DNA of 64,000 nt from Syntrophaceae bacterium (GTDB lineage: Bacteria; Desulfobacterota; BSN033; UBA1163). The notes below the pieces were generated by a model that did no database searches, was not told the DNA's origin, and saw only the letters and a list, made by a program, of their open reading frames with translations. The stretch covers positions 26,999-90,998 of the forward strand of contig JACAEX010000048.1 in the NCBI GenBank assembly GCA_013388635.1, read 5' to 3'. The position numbers and the translations under genes were made by a program. Below are positions 46,470 to 55,421 of the stretch, piece after piece; position 1 is the stretch's first letter; each line of letters starts with the position of its first letter.

Positions 46470-48332
46470 TTAAACGAGCCCATATCCGGTGAGTAACCTT
46501 TTCCAGTGCCATTCGAGGTTCACGACAATTTCTCCGTACCCGTTGGTGGGTACAAAAGGAAATACCTGCCAGAGTTGATCTTCTTTTTGTTTGAACTTTT
46601 TCAACACCCACTCAGGAACGGGCAGACCATTTAAATACCACGCCTGCAGCACCTGCTTTGCTGCCTCCTCATTCCGAGATCGGAACACAAAAGTACTCCC
46701 AGCCTTGGTCAGAAAATAAGGGTAGTAGTCAGTCCCAGGCGTGTAGCGGAAATGGAGATAACCCCCTTCAAGCTTTTGGGCTGCAAAGAACTGAGTGAGT
46801 TCCAATGATCCTCGCGATGTCCTATTCCAGAATTGCTCGTAAAGCTGGCGCAACTTATCTTTATCCTTTACACCACTCAAGTCTGATGGGTCAATTAAAG
46901 GCGCGTCGGTTTGGAGTACCAAGACTACTTTTCCATCCACCACAAATCCACTTTCATGAGTGGGAATCTTTTGCCACACAAGGTTCGGACCTAAATCAAC
47001 AACAATGCGACTATCGCCCTTCCCGACATATTCCCAACAGCTCATGACGGCCTCCATCAATTCCTTCGCTAGTGGCCGCTGTTTCTCTGGGGAGATATCG
47101 GGAAGAATTATGTTAGCTAACCACACGTTCTTCCTTTTCTCATCTTCAACATCTCCATTATACTCTGGAGGATAGGGCGATATGTACTGGTAGGTATAAA
47201 GGGATTCCTGTAGCGCGCTATGGGTACTTGGTTCAATGGCTGTTCGTGTTTTAGTTATTACACTAAGGTTTGCCCATCCAAACTCCCTTCGTATTGATGA
47301 ATCGTCCTTCCAATCAGGGGCGAAGGCTGGAGCCCTCTTTTTACTATCTAGTATGGGACCGTTTAACAATGCCACATCAGCAAATTGGTCCTTCTCGGAG
47401 GTCCCTACTATAGACAGTGGGATCGCTACTGGTCGTTTCGTCGCCTCGGTTGGTGCCGGAAAGGCATGCGTGAATCTGATTTGGCTGAAGAATTCTGTGA
47501 GATTCGGGAATCTCCGCGCAACCTGCGTATTATGTACCGAAATAGCATCACTGTCTGGGTATACACCACAGCAGCGGTTTAAATTTGCGGCGAGTGCACC
47601 CTTAAGTACCCGTCCACTCATGATATGTTCAGACTCGATAAAATTGGTCTTCCGACGCACTCCACCGATGAGAAGATCGTCAACCAGTTTTATAGATAAA
47701 TGAAAACATTTGAAGTCAGCAAGCCCCTCCTGAATAGCCCTTGGCTTCCTCGTATACTCCTCCAATGAAACTTCAGCCGATTTCAATCGACCGTATCCGA
47801 CGCCCTTATCCGCACCGAATCCCGCAATCCAACGAAAACCGGTTGAAATGTGCTGATGTACCATGTTGGGATCCAAACCTTCCACTGAGTTGAAATCAAT
47901 AATCCCTTCCCAGACCGAATCGCCTTCATTCTGAATAAGCTTTTCCTGGCATTGAAGGAAAGCCTCCTTTGCCGTCCTAGTCAGGGTATGTATGCTCACT
48001 CGTGTCAGGGTACTATCTGTGGGAACCACAGAACCATCTACAAGCTGAAAATCATTGAAATGTAAAATCCCGCGTTCCGGAAAATAGTACCCTTCGTCGT
48101 TCCTTTTGCCAAAGAACAGATCAAGATTCGGCGCATAATTCGGATTAGCTTTGCTCAGCTCTTTCATAGCCTCGAGCAGTTTGCCTTTTATGTGGCTTGC
48201 AAGAATCACGGGCCGTCCGAGTGAATCACGTTGAAATGTGCGACTGAGGCCACGCGTCGTGTCTCCGCTTCCTCCGTATAAAAACGGCCCTCTGATAACC
48301 AATCTGACCTTCAGCTTATAGTTCCTGCGCAT
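46470..48332 (-). CDS. Fused double-RAMP (Cas7-like) protein
   Basis: RAMP 1: GPFLYGGSGD...RDSLGRPVILASHIKGKLLEAM...GADKGVGYGRLK; RAMP 2: LVDDLLIGG...IMSGRVLKGALAANL; ATG at 48332 overlaps the Cas10-like stop. Confidence 0.75.
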   Translation of the reverse strand: MRRNYKLKVRLVIRGPFLYGGSGDTTRGLSRTFQRDSLGRPVILASHIKGKLLEAMKELSKANPNYAPNLDLFFGKRNDEGYYFPERGILHFNDFQLVDGSVVPTDSTLTRVSIHTLTRTAKEAFLQCQEKLIQNEGDSVWEGIIDFNSVEGLDPNMVHQHISTGFRWIAGFGADKGVGYGRLKSAEVSLEEYTRKPRAIQEGLADFKCFHLSIKLVDDLLIGGVRRKTNFIESEHIMSGRVLKGALAANLNRCCGVYPDSDAISVHNTQVARRFPNLTEFFSQIRFTHAFPAPTEATKRPVAIPLSIVGTSEKDQFADVALLNGPILDSKKRAPAFAPDWKDDSSIRREFGWANLSVITKTRTAIEPSTHSALQESLYTYQYISPYPPEYNGDVEDEKRKNVWLANIILPDISPEKQRPLAKELMEAVMSCWEYVGKGDSRIVVDLGPNLVWQKIPTHESGFVVDGKVVLVLQTDAPLIDPSDLSGVKDKDKLRQLYEQFWNRTSRGSLELTQFFAAQKLEGGYLHFRYTPGTDYYPYFLTKAGSTFVFRSRNEEAAKQVLQAWYLNGLPVPEWVLKKFKQKEDQLWQVFPFVPTNGYGEIVVNLEWHWKRLLTGYGLV

Positions 48333-49782
48333 GATCGGCCTCCTTAAGATAGTCCCAAAGGTCGGCGATAACATACCATCTTATGGGATTGCCTGATAAT
48401 AACCTTTCAACGGCAGCTTGAGTTTCTTGCCTTACAGACGAGGAAACAAGTTCCCATGCACGAGCCAACTCTACGTTCAGTTTCTCGTGGTCACCCTTCT
48501 GCACTGCAGCAACAAGCTTGTAAACTTTGCTCCGAGGAAAATTCTGTCGAAGAGTCAGCATATCGCTCTCGAACTGTTTCATTTCGGTCGCTACTAATAT
48601 TAATTCCCCTGGCGTGGCAGGCCTGTGATATTTGTTGAGAATGGTGTTTACATCTCTGGTAACTTGATCAAATGATTCCATGGCAAGATAAGCAAATCTG
48701 TTTGACTTCGTATCAAGCTTATCTATTTCCTCTGGTACTTGCCCTTTTGCAATTTCACATAAGTCTTGAGCAATCCTTCGAATCTGCAAGATGGGAGCAC
48801 TCGCATGGCAGAGGACAAGACCAGCTGAGTGGGTCAACTGTATTCCATGAAATTCAGCTCCTATTGTGGCTTCGTAGTAAAGAGAGAGCGTACGCCATGC
48901 TTGCCATGCAGGAACGACAATGTCGATCTCGTCACCGCCCCAGAGTAGCACCTCCAGCCGGACTGTACCTGAATCTGTCCGAAAATTAGCGCCATGAGGC
49001 CCAACTGCGTAACCGAGGATTTTTGCCAATGCGCCTAAGCGCACTACGTTTTGAACATATGAGTGATACTCGTAATATTTCTGCGGGTCTATACACTTCT
49101 GGTCTCTTATCCTCCCAAAACGATTCCCGTCTATGTGGATCAGACCGATCCTTCCATTCAGTACACCGGCGTTGACGTCTTGAGCAAGTTCCTGAAGATC
49201 ATTCGTGAATAATAGTGGGTGAGCCACACTAATCTTAGCGTCCTCAAGTACTCTGCCCGCGAGACCTTGTCTAAGACTCACCCCCTTTTTTTTCCTTTCA
49301 TAAACAGCTTCCGACACATTTTTTACACTTCCCCCTACCGTCCATTTCTGCACGGCTGGCCTCACCCCATCAATTTCGCATGGCCCTCTTGTTTGCCTCA
49401 TATCTGGAAGAACTACCGTTAGCTGCTGTAACTGCCGCCAACGATTCTTTGCAATCAGCGTCTGGTTCATTTCCGTGAATGTTCTTCCTTCTGTCTTCTC
49501 AAGCCAATCCACGACAAATGTGCCGAGGTGTCCGGTTTTTGCCTCTAAAGCGCTCAGGACACCGGTACGTATCTCTTCGGCCTCTTTTTCTCCTGTTGCC
49601 TCGAACTTAAAAAGACCGACGCTTGCACCACACGCGATTTCTTCGATTCCTAACCTGTTCCAATCTTGTTTGAAAGCGTCAGCAATAAGAAAACTTCCTC
49701 CACGAATTGTACTAATGTCCTCCGTGTCGTAGACGACGTCATCGAAGTTCACGGCTTCTGCGCGCAGGTAGTATGTTCTCAT
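48316..49782 (-). CDS. Divergent Cas10-like palm-domain protein (GGDE), no recognised HD domain
   Basis: IGLIHIDGNRFGRI and RLEVLLWGGDEIDIVVPAWQAWRTL palm motifs; operonic with RAMPs. Confidence 0.75.
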   Translation of the reverse strand: MRTYYLRAEAVNFDDVVYDTEDISTIRGGSFLIADAFKQDWNRLGIEEIACGASVGLFKFEATGEKEAEEIRTGVLSALEAKTGHLGTFVVDWLEKTEGRTFTEMNQTLIAKNRWRQLQQLTVVLPDMRQTRGPCEIDGVRPAVQKWTVGGSVKNVSEAVYERKKKGVSLRQGLAGRVLEDAKISVAHPLLFTNDLQELAQDVNAGVLNGRIGLIHIDGNRFGRIRDQKCIDPQKYYEYHSYVQNVVRLGALAKILGYAVGPHGANFRTDSGTVRLEVLLWGGDEIDIVVPAWQAWRTLSLYYEATIGAEFHGIQLTHSAGLVLCHASAPILQIRRIAQDLCEIAKGQVPEEIDKLDTKSNRFAYLAMESFDQVTRDVNTILNKYHRPATPGELILVATEMKQFESDMLTLRQNFPRSKVYKLVAAVQKGDHEKLNVELARAWELVSSSVRQETQAAVERLLSGNPIRWYVIADLWDYLKEADHAQEL

Positions 49783-49990
49783 ATCTGGCTCCCTGTGCTT
49801 GAATTACTCCACATGTGCAGAACGATATTCAATACACATCCATTACTTCTGACCCGACTAAGTAGCGCCATAAGATTATTACTTGTTTGAGAATTCGGTA
49901 CAGAACCACAATTTCGCGACGGCACTAAATCTCTTACATTTCCGATTGTTTTACCCCTCCTCCATCTCAATCCTGAAACTCTACTGCTCG

Positions 49991-50019
49991 ATAAAAGAAA
50001 TTCAAAATTCAAGATTCAA
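49991..50019 (+). repeat. 29-bp direct repeat, copy 1, part of (ATTCAAA)n-type tract
   Basis: ATAAAAGAAATTCAAAATTCAAGATTCAA, identical to 50603-50631. Confidence 0.85.
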
Positions 50020-50118
50020 GATTCAAAATTCAAGACTAAAATCTAAAAAGAAATTCAAGATTCGAGATTGAAAATTCAAAACTCAAGAATCAAAAATCAA
50101 CATAAAAAACTTCAAGAT

Positions 50119-50595
50119 TTAGGAGCCATTTTTATTGAATTTTGAATGTTGGATATTGAGTTGACGAGTCATCTCCTCGACCCGATCCCTCATACTCCTG
50201 TACTCCTTTTTGAACTTCTCGCCTTTCAGTCGTGACCCTTTCAGATAATCAATCAGCCCGCTCAACTGACCGGACACGTCTTTGCACAATGATAAACCCT
50301 TATTAAACTCTCCTATTGTGATGTACTTTTGGTCGAGGGCAACATAAAATTGTGTTCTCACCTCCCCTGAAGAACCTTTCGAGATATAAAGAAACTGAAT
50401 GAATTCGCTGTTCGAACCCCGCTCAAATCCCTCCGAAATGTTAAACATGGCAGACGTGGAAGCACGCCTGATTTGATCCACCAGGCTAAAATCTCTACAG
50501 AATGGCTCTTTCTTCGTAAGATCGTAAACATATTGGACGAGCTCCCTTGCCTTCTGCCAGACGGGCAATTCCTCGAAGGTTTTAGGCATATCCAC
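50119..50595 (-). CDS. Four-helix-bundle protein (23S rRNA IVP/S23-like)
   Basis: PKTFEELPVWQKARELVQYVYDLTKKEPFCRDFSLVDQIRRASTSAMFNISEGFERGSNSEFIQFLYISKGSSGEVRTQ. Confidence 0.92.
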   Translation of the reverse strand: MDMPKTFEELPVWQKARELVQYVYDLTKKEPFCRDFSLVDQIRRASTSAMFNISEGFERGSNSEFIQFLYISKGSSGEVRTQFYVALDQKYITIGEFNKGLSLCKDVSGQLSGLIDYLKGSRLKGEKFKKEYRSMRDRVEEMTRQLNIQHSKFNKNGS

Positions 50596-50602
50596 CTCCT
50601 TA

Positions 50603-50631
50603 ATAAAAGAAATTCAAAATTCAAGATTCAA
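50603..50631 (+). repeat. 29-bp direct repeat, copy 2
   Basis: Identical to 49991-50019. Confidence 0.85.
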
Positions 50632-50634
50632 AAT

Positions 50635-51618
50635 TCAAAATTTAATCTCATATTTTCCGAGACCGAAGCTGGTGCCTTTGCCTACGTGGATATATTCGCC
50701 AACAAGTAAAAAAGGGATAAACTCTTTAACAACTCCTTCAAATGTAACTGAACCGATAAAACCACCCATTTTCATTTTAGTGTCCTGACGGTTAGAATAA
50801 CGCTCCCAGTCAGACCAGTGAAGATCCTCTTTTTGAAGCTTTACACCCTTTGCCTTCTCAATCAATCCTCTAAAATCGAGAGGCAACTCTTCTCCACAAT
50901 GGAAGTAGGAAAGCAGAGAAATACGCCTGATGAGATTCCGGATCAGGATGTGAAATTCGAGTTTCGGAGATAACCTACCATCAAACTTTAACCTAGTTGG
51001 GGTCAAAAATTTAAGGTGAAGGGTTAAAGGAGAAAGGTTAAAGGAAGCAAGATCATCGATGTTTAAGATTCTGAAATTATTCTTGAGGATTTTGTCTTTT
51101 CCGGAATAAATCACTGTGCTCATTTGATCTTTTTCTGTTTCTTGCCTTTCACCTTTCACCATTGTCCTTTGGCCTACACTTTCTAAGCTGTATCTCCCTT
51201 TGCCTTTTCCGATTCCCATCCTTCCAAGCTCATCAAAGGTGTAAATGAAGTAAGGAAGGTAATCGATCGATCTACCGATCAGCGTCAATTCAAAAAGTAG
51301 CGTTTCCCCTTCCCTGTAGATCCTTTTTTCTTCTAAGGGAGGGGTGATGACAAAGGGATGCGGGGCAAATGGGTATTTTCTCATCTTTGAGGTATCCGAC
51401 GGAGGTGGGGTTTCAAAAACATAGGAATAGGCGCATTTGCCTTTGAGGATGCAGGACTCGCAAATTTTCTCTCTGTTGACACAGACGACCTTTTTGAAGG
51501 CATGGCCAAAGGCACCCCGAAAGGTTGAGCCTTTATAAGCAGGCAAGTTCATGCAATCCAATGTCTTCAGGATAAACTGAAACTTTGTGAATTTGAAATT
51601 ACTGAGTGGAGCTTCCAT
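50635..51618 (-). CDS. cas6: Cas6-type CRISPR pre-crRNA processing endoribonuclease (RAMP)
   Basis: AYKGSTFRGAFGHAFKKVVC, CESCILKGKCAYSYVFETP, GIGKGKGRYSL, C-terminal VGEYIHVGKGTSFGLGKYEI. Confidence 0.85.
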   Translation of the reverse strand: MEAPLSNFKFTKFQFILKTLDCMNLPAYKGSTFRGAFGHAFKKVVCVNREKICESCILKGKCAYSYVFETPPPSDTSKMRKYPFAPHPFVITPPLEEKRIYREGETLLFELTLIGRSIDYLPYFIYTFDELGRMGIGKGKGRYSLESVGQRTMVKGERQETEKDQMSTVIYSGKDKILKNNFRILNIDDLASFNLSPLTLHLKFLTPTRLKFDGRLSPKLEFHILIRNLIRRISLLSYFHCGEELPLDFRGLIEKAKGVKLQKEDLHWSDWERYSNRQDTKMKMGGFIGSVTFEGVVKEFIPFLLVGEYIHVGKGTSFGLGKYEIKF

Positions 51619-51689
51619 GTCTTTTAATTAGCTCAATCAATTTAAGGAGTTGTACTACCGCAAATCAATTCAAATATCGATTTCCTTTA

Positions 51690-51722
51690 AAAAACAAAAC
51701 CCCATTTTTAAAATGGGGTTCG
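51690..51722 (-). terminator. Rho-independent terminator, minus strand
   Basis: GAACCCCATTTT/AAAAATGGGGTT followed by TTGTTTTTT on the minus strand. Confidence 0.65.
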
Positions 51723-51975
51723 ACTTCGGTCTCCAGTCCATATACCCATCCCCTATATGATCAAAGGTTTAGAGGATGTAATAAACGGCCTATTTTCGGG
51801 GAGAATCTACTAAATCTCTACTAAATAGTCAAGCTAAAATTACTGGCCAATGGCTTGATTTTTACGAATGCGGGGATTGGGGAATTGATAGTTGCGGTAT
51901 CAGGAATTTATGGAATTAGCGAAGTAGTCTCCCGCTTTGGTGATCTCGATCTCTTGCGATTATAAACAGGGCTTC

Positions 51976-52566
51976 TCAGCTTCTGGAGATCTGTTCTCTT
52001 CCTGCAGCAAAGGCCTTCTGATTCAGTTCGTGGACCTTTGGAGGGAGGTGCTTGAGAATGGTTTCCAACCAGAGGCTCTCTGCCACCTCAAAGAATTTCG
52101 ATATCGCACCGAGAAGCACCACATTTGCGGCCCGGACATCTCCGATCTGAAGGGCGATCTCCGTTCCTTTCACCAAATAGAAATCCTTGAATCTCGATCG
52201 AACGATCTCGGGAATGTCTCTGGGATACTCCATCTCTCCCAGATTGACGATGGGTGGATTGATCTTGTGATCGTTGATGATCACCTTGCCCTGGGGTCTC
52301 AAATGGTTGAGCCAGCGAAGCCCTTCGAGCTGCTCGAAGGCGAAGAGGATGTCAACCTCTCCCTCCTTAATCAGGGGGGAATAGACCTTCTTGCCGAAAC
52401 GGAAATGGGAGGTGACAATCCCTCCCCTCATCGCCATCCCATGAACCTCGCTTTTCTTCACGTCATACCCGGCTCCCATGAAAACCTCGGACATGATGTC
52501 GCTGGCCAGGATGACGCCCTGTCCTCCAACACCTGCTAACAAGATATTGGTGGTCAAATCCTCCAT
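51976..52566 (-). CDS. iorB: Indolepyruvate:ferredoxin oxidoreductase subunit beta
   Basis: MEDLTTNILLAGVGGQGVILASDIMSEVFMGAGYDVKKSEVHGMAMRGGIV; internal start at 52566. Confidence 0.92.
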   Translation of the reverse strand: MEDLTTNILLAGVGGQGVILASDIMSEVFMGAGYDVKKSEVHGMAMRGGIVTSHFRFGKKVYSPLIKEGEVDILFAFEQLEGLRWLNHLRPQGKVIINDHKINPPIVNLGEMEYPRDIPEIVRSRFKDFYLVKGTEIALQIGDVRAANVVLLGAISKFFEVAESLWLETILKHLPPKVHELNQKAFAAGREQISRS

Positions 52567-52639
52567 GCGCCTTTCTTCCTTTCCTAACCTGGTATAGCGA
52601 GAAGCAACAGGTTTTGTGATCACAAATTCAAATATTGGT

Positions 52640-54487
52640 TTACACGGTCTCAAAACCGAAGATCGGTCTCTCTTCCCCGCTCTGGATCGCCCCGAACTTA
52701 CAGACCTGATAACAGAGATGACATCCGGGGCAGAGGGTCGGATCGATACGGGCAATCCCTTTTCTTTTCTTCCCTTCCGCTGTGAAGGCCATCTCCCCTT
52801 CTACGGGTTGATAAGAGATGGCCGGACAACCTAAGTTGACGCAGGTTTTACACCCCACACAAAGGGTCTCGTCGACCCGTAGAGGTTTATTCAGCTTTTT
52901 AAATGCCCTCCGGAGGAGCATGCATGGGCCTTCGCTCACGATGAGGGAGGGCTCCTCCTTTTCGATCTCCTCCCTCACCACCTTTTCCGTCTCCTCTAAA
53001 TTCCAGGGGTTTACCCGCCTCGGATTCTCAATCCCCAGGGCCCGCCCCAGTTCGATGAAATCGATCTTGTGAGTCTTCTCCCCGCGGATCGTATAACCCG
53101 TGCCCGGATGCTCCTGTGAACCGGTCATCCCAGTGGTTCGGTTATCCAGGATGATGATCGTGGCATAGCTCTTGTTGTAACACACATTCATTAAGGGATG
53201 GACTCCGGCATGAAGGAATGTGGAGTCTCCGATCACTCCGACGATCTTTCCCCGGCCTTTTTCTCCCAGAGCCTTTGCCATTCCGTGGACTGCTCCAATA
53301 CTCGAGCCCATGCAGACATTGGAGTGGATCACGCTCAAAGGAGGGTAGCCTCCCAGTGTATAACAGCCGATGTCGCCAGCGGTATAGACCTTCAATTTCT
53401 TCAGGACAGCAAATACTCCCCTGTGAGGACATCCAGGACAGAGATTGGGCGGCCTCGGAGGAACCGACCCTGTGAAGACCGGCTGGGGCGCTTTGAACCT
53501 CTTTCCCAGGACCCCCTTTTCAACGATCAGTGGATTCAGTTCCCCACAAATTGGAAATCTGTCCTTTCCACCCTTTGGCCTGAAACCCATCGCCCTGATA
53601 TTCTCCTCAAGGAAAGGATCGAGTTCTTCGATCACGTAGACCTTCTTCACCTTCCTAAAAAATTCTCCGATCAGGCGCTTGGGCAGAGGCCACACCATGC
53701 CTAACTTGAGGTATGAATAATCTGGAAAGACCTCTTTCGCATACTGGTAGGAGATCCCCGCGGTGATGATCCCAACGGTCGGGTCATTGATCTCCATTTG
53801 GTTCCCTGAAAATTGCTCTGCAAAATCCTTCAACTTCAGAAGACGCTCTTCCATCACCCTATGCCTGATCCGGGCAAAGGAAGGGAGCATTGTAAATTTC
53901 TCTGTCTGCTTACGGATCTCGACAGAGACCGGCGGGACGACGGGCTCTCCCAATTCAACGATCCCTTTGGCATGAGAAATTCGGGTCACGCTTCTCACCA
54001 TGACCGGGGTGTCAAACTCCTCGCTCACCTCAAAGGCCAATTTGGTAAAATCCTTCGCCTCCTGGCTATCGCTCGGTTCAAACATCGGGACCTTCGCAAA
54101 TTTAGCGTAGTTGCGGTTGTCCTGTTCGTTCTGAGAGCTATAAAGCTCTGGATCATCGCAGGTGATCAGGACCAGGCCTCCATTTACCCCGACATAGGAG
54201 AGGGTCATGAACGGATCGGCAGCGACATTGAGGCCCACATGTTTCATGGACGCCATTGCTCTTGCTCCTGCCATCGAGGCCCCGGCTACAACTTCCAATG
54301 CCACCTTCTCATTCGGAGACCATTCAGCATAGATGTCCTTATATTCCCTCGAAATGTTCTCCATTATCTCAGTGCTCGGCGTGCCCGGATAAGCAGCTGC
54401 AACCCTGACCCCTGCCTCATATGCCCCCCGGGCAATGGCCTCATTTCCGCTCATTATCTTCTTCATACACAACTCCAGGATTTCCAA
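52640..54487 (-). CDS. iorA: Indolepyruvate:ferredoxin oxidoreductase subunit alpha
   Basis: GNEAIARGAYEAGVRVAAAYPGTPSTEI, TPP-binding region GVIGDSTFLHAG, C-terminal 2x[4Fe-4S]. Confidence 0.95.
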   Translation of the reverse strand: MEILELCMKKIMSGNEAIARGAYEAGVRVAAAYPGTPSTEIMENISREYKDIYAEWSPNEKVALEVVAGASMAGARAMASMKHVGLNVAADPFMTLSYVGVNGGLVLITCDDPELYSSQNEQDNRNYAKFAKVPMFEPSDSQEAKDFTKLAFEVSEEFDTPVMVRSVTRISHAKGIVELGEPVVPPVSVEIRKQTEKFTMLPSFARIRHRVMEERLLKLKDFAEQFSGNQMEINDPTVGIITAGISYQYAKEVFPDYSYLKLGMVWPLPKRLIGEFFRKVKKVYVIEELDPFLEENIRAMGFRPKGGKDRFPICGELNPLIVEKGVLGKRFKAPQPVFTGSVPPRPPNLCPGCPHRGVFAVLKKLKVYTAGDIGCYTLGGYPPLSVIHSNVCMGSSIGAVHGMAKALGEKGRGKIVGVIGDSTFLHAGVHPLMNVCYNKSYATIIILDNRTTGMTGSQEHPGTGYTIRGEKTHKIDFIELGRALGIENPRRVNPWNLEETEKVVREEIEKEEPSLIVSEGPCMLLRRAFKKLNKPLRVDETLCVGCKTCVNLGCPAISYQPVEGEMAFTAEGKKRKGIARIDPTLCPGCHLCYQVCKFGAIQSGEERPIFGFETV

Positions 54488-54632
54488 TTTTGATCACGAA
54501 TATAAAGTACTGAAAGTTTTGTCAAGTGAAAAATTTAACTTGTTTAGGTTTACCTCTTCTCCGATCAGCTCCAAGATCTTCCTATCTCTCAGAACTCTCT
54601 GCCCCCTATCACGTTAAGGCGATATTCTGGGG

Positions 54633-55346
54633 TTACTGGCCGGTCATGTTCTCCAGGATGGAGATCTTCCTTAACACCGCATTGGTCATCGATGATTTCT
54701 GAGACAGCTTTAAGAAGGCCCTGTAATTTTCCAGCGCCTCTTTCTTCTTATTCAGCTTCTCATAACAACGGCCAAGGCCGAGATAAGCATTTGGCAGTTG
54801 AAAGGTCTCGCCCCCTTCAACGATCTTCTGATAATTCTCAAGGGCCTTTTCATATTCCCTCTTTCCTTCATAGGAGTAGGCCAGACCCTCGAGTGCGAAG
54901 GCGCGGTAGAGCCTCTCCTTCGGCCCTTTGCGAAGAAAAGCCTCATACGATTTTGCCGCCTCTTCAAATTCTCCTATTCGGAGTTGAACATTTCCCTTGT
55001 AGAGAAGGGAGAGTCTTCCAGAAGAGGTCCGTGGGAATTTTTTAATAATTTCGGCAAATCTCTCCGAAAGGTTCTGATATACCGAGGTAGACTCCTCCTG
55101 GTAGGGAGAGCTGGCCATCCGGAGCATTTCCATGGCCGAGCTGAATTTTCGATGGGCCTCCTCTTCCTTGCTCGCCTCCCACTTCTGGAAGACGAAGACG
55201 GATAGGGCGATCACGAAGACAATGATCCCTCCTAAAACAATCTTCTTCGAATGCTTGGTCACCCAGAGAAAGGCCCTCTCCGTGAAACTGATGAATTCGT
55301 CCGGTTCCTTCAACTTCTTCTTGCTGATTTTCTTCATCCTTGCCAT
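54633..55346 (-). CDS. TM-anchored TPR protein (YfgM-like)
   Basis: N-terminal TM IVLGGIIVFVIALSVFVFQKWEASKEEEA and TPR repeats. Confidence 0.75.
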   Translation of the reverse strand: MARMKKISKKKLKEPDEFISFTERAFLWVTKHSKKIVLGGIIVFVIALSVFVFQKWEASKEEEAHRKFSSAMEMLRMASSPYQEESTSVYQNLSERFAEIIKKFPRTSSGRLSLLYKGNVQLRIGEFEEAAKSYEAFLRKGPKERLYRAFALEGLAYSYEGKREYEKALENYQKIVEGGETFQLPNAYLGLGRCYEKLNKKKEALENYRAFLKLSQKSSMTNAVLRKISILENMTGQ

Positions 55347-55421
55347 CTCAAAACCCTTCTTTCCGTTTTTTACCTATATATCTTTGCCCTGCTTTATTGT
55401 CAATCCTGCTGACGTGACTTA

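Noticed and set aside
43024-49782. Assigning the RAMP operon to type III-E (gRAMP/Cas7-11)
   Set aside because: Only two RAMP modules are fused, a Cas10-like palm protein is present, and no TPR-CHAT gene is adjacent
48316-49782. Calling the GGDE protein a GGDEF diguanylate cyclase
   Set aside because: Motif context (LLWGGDEIDIVVPAW, IHIDGNRFGRI) and operon with RAMP proteins fit a Cas10 palm better
49991-50115. ATTCAAA tract read as a CRISPR array
   Set aside because: Unit is only about 7 nt, imperfect and without spacers; it is low-complexity repeat flanking the four-helix gene
51937-52539. 200-aa plus-strand ORF
   Set aside because: Antisense to iorB; no recognisable domain
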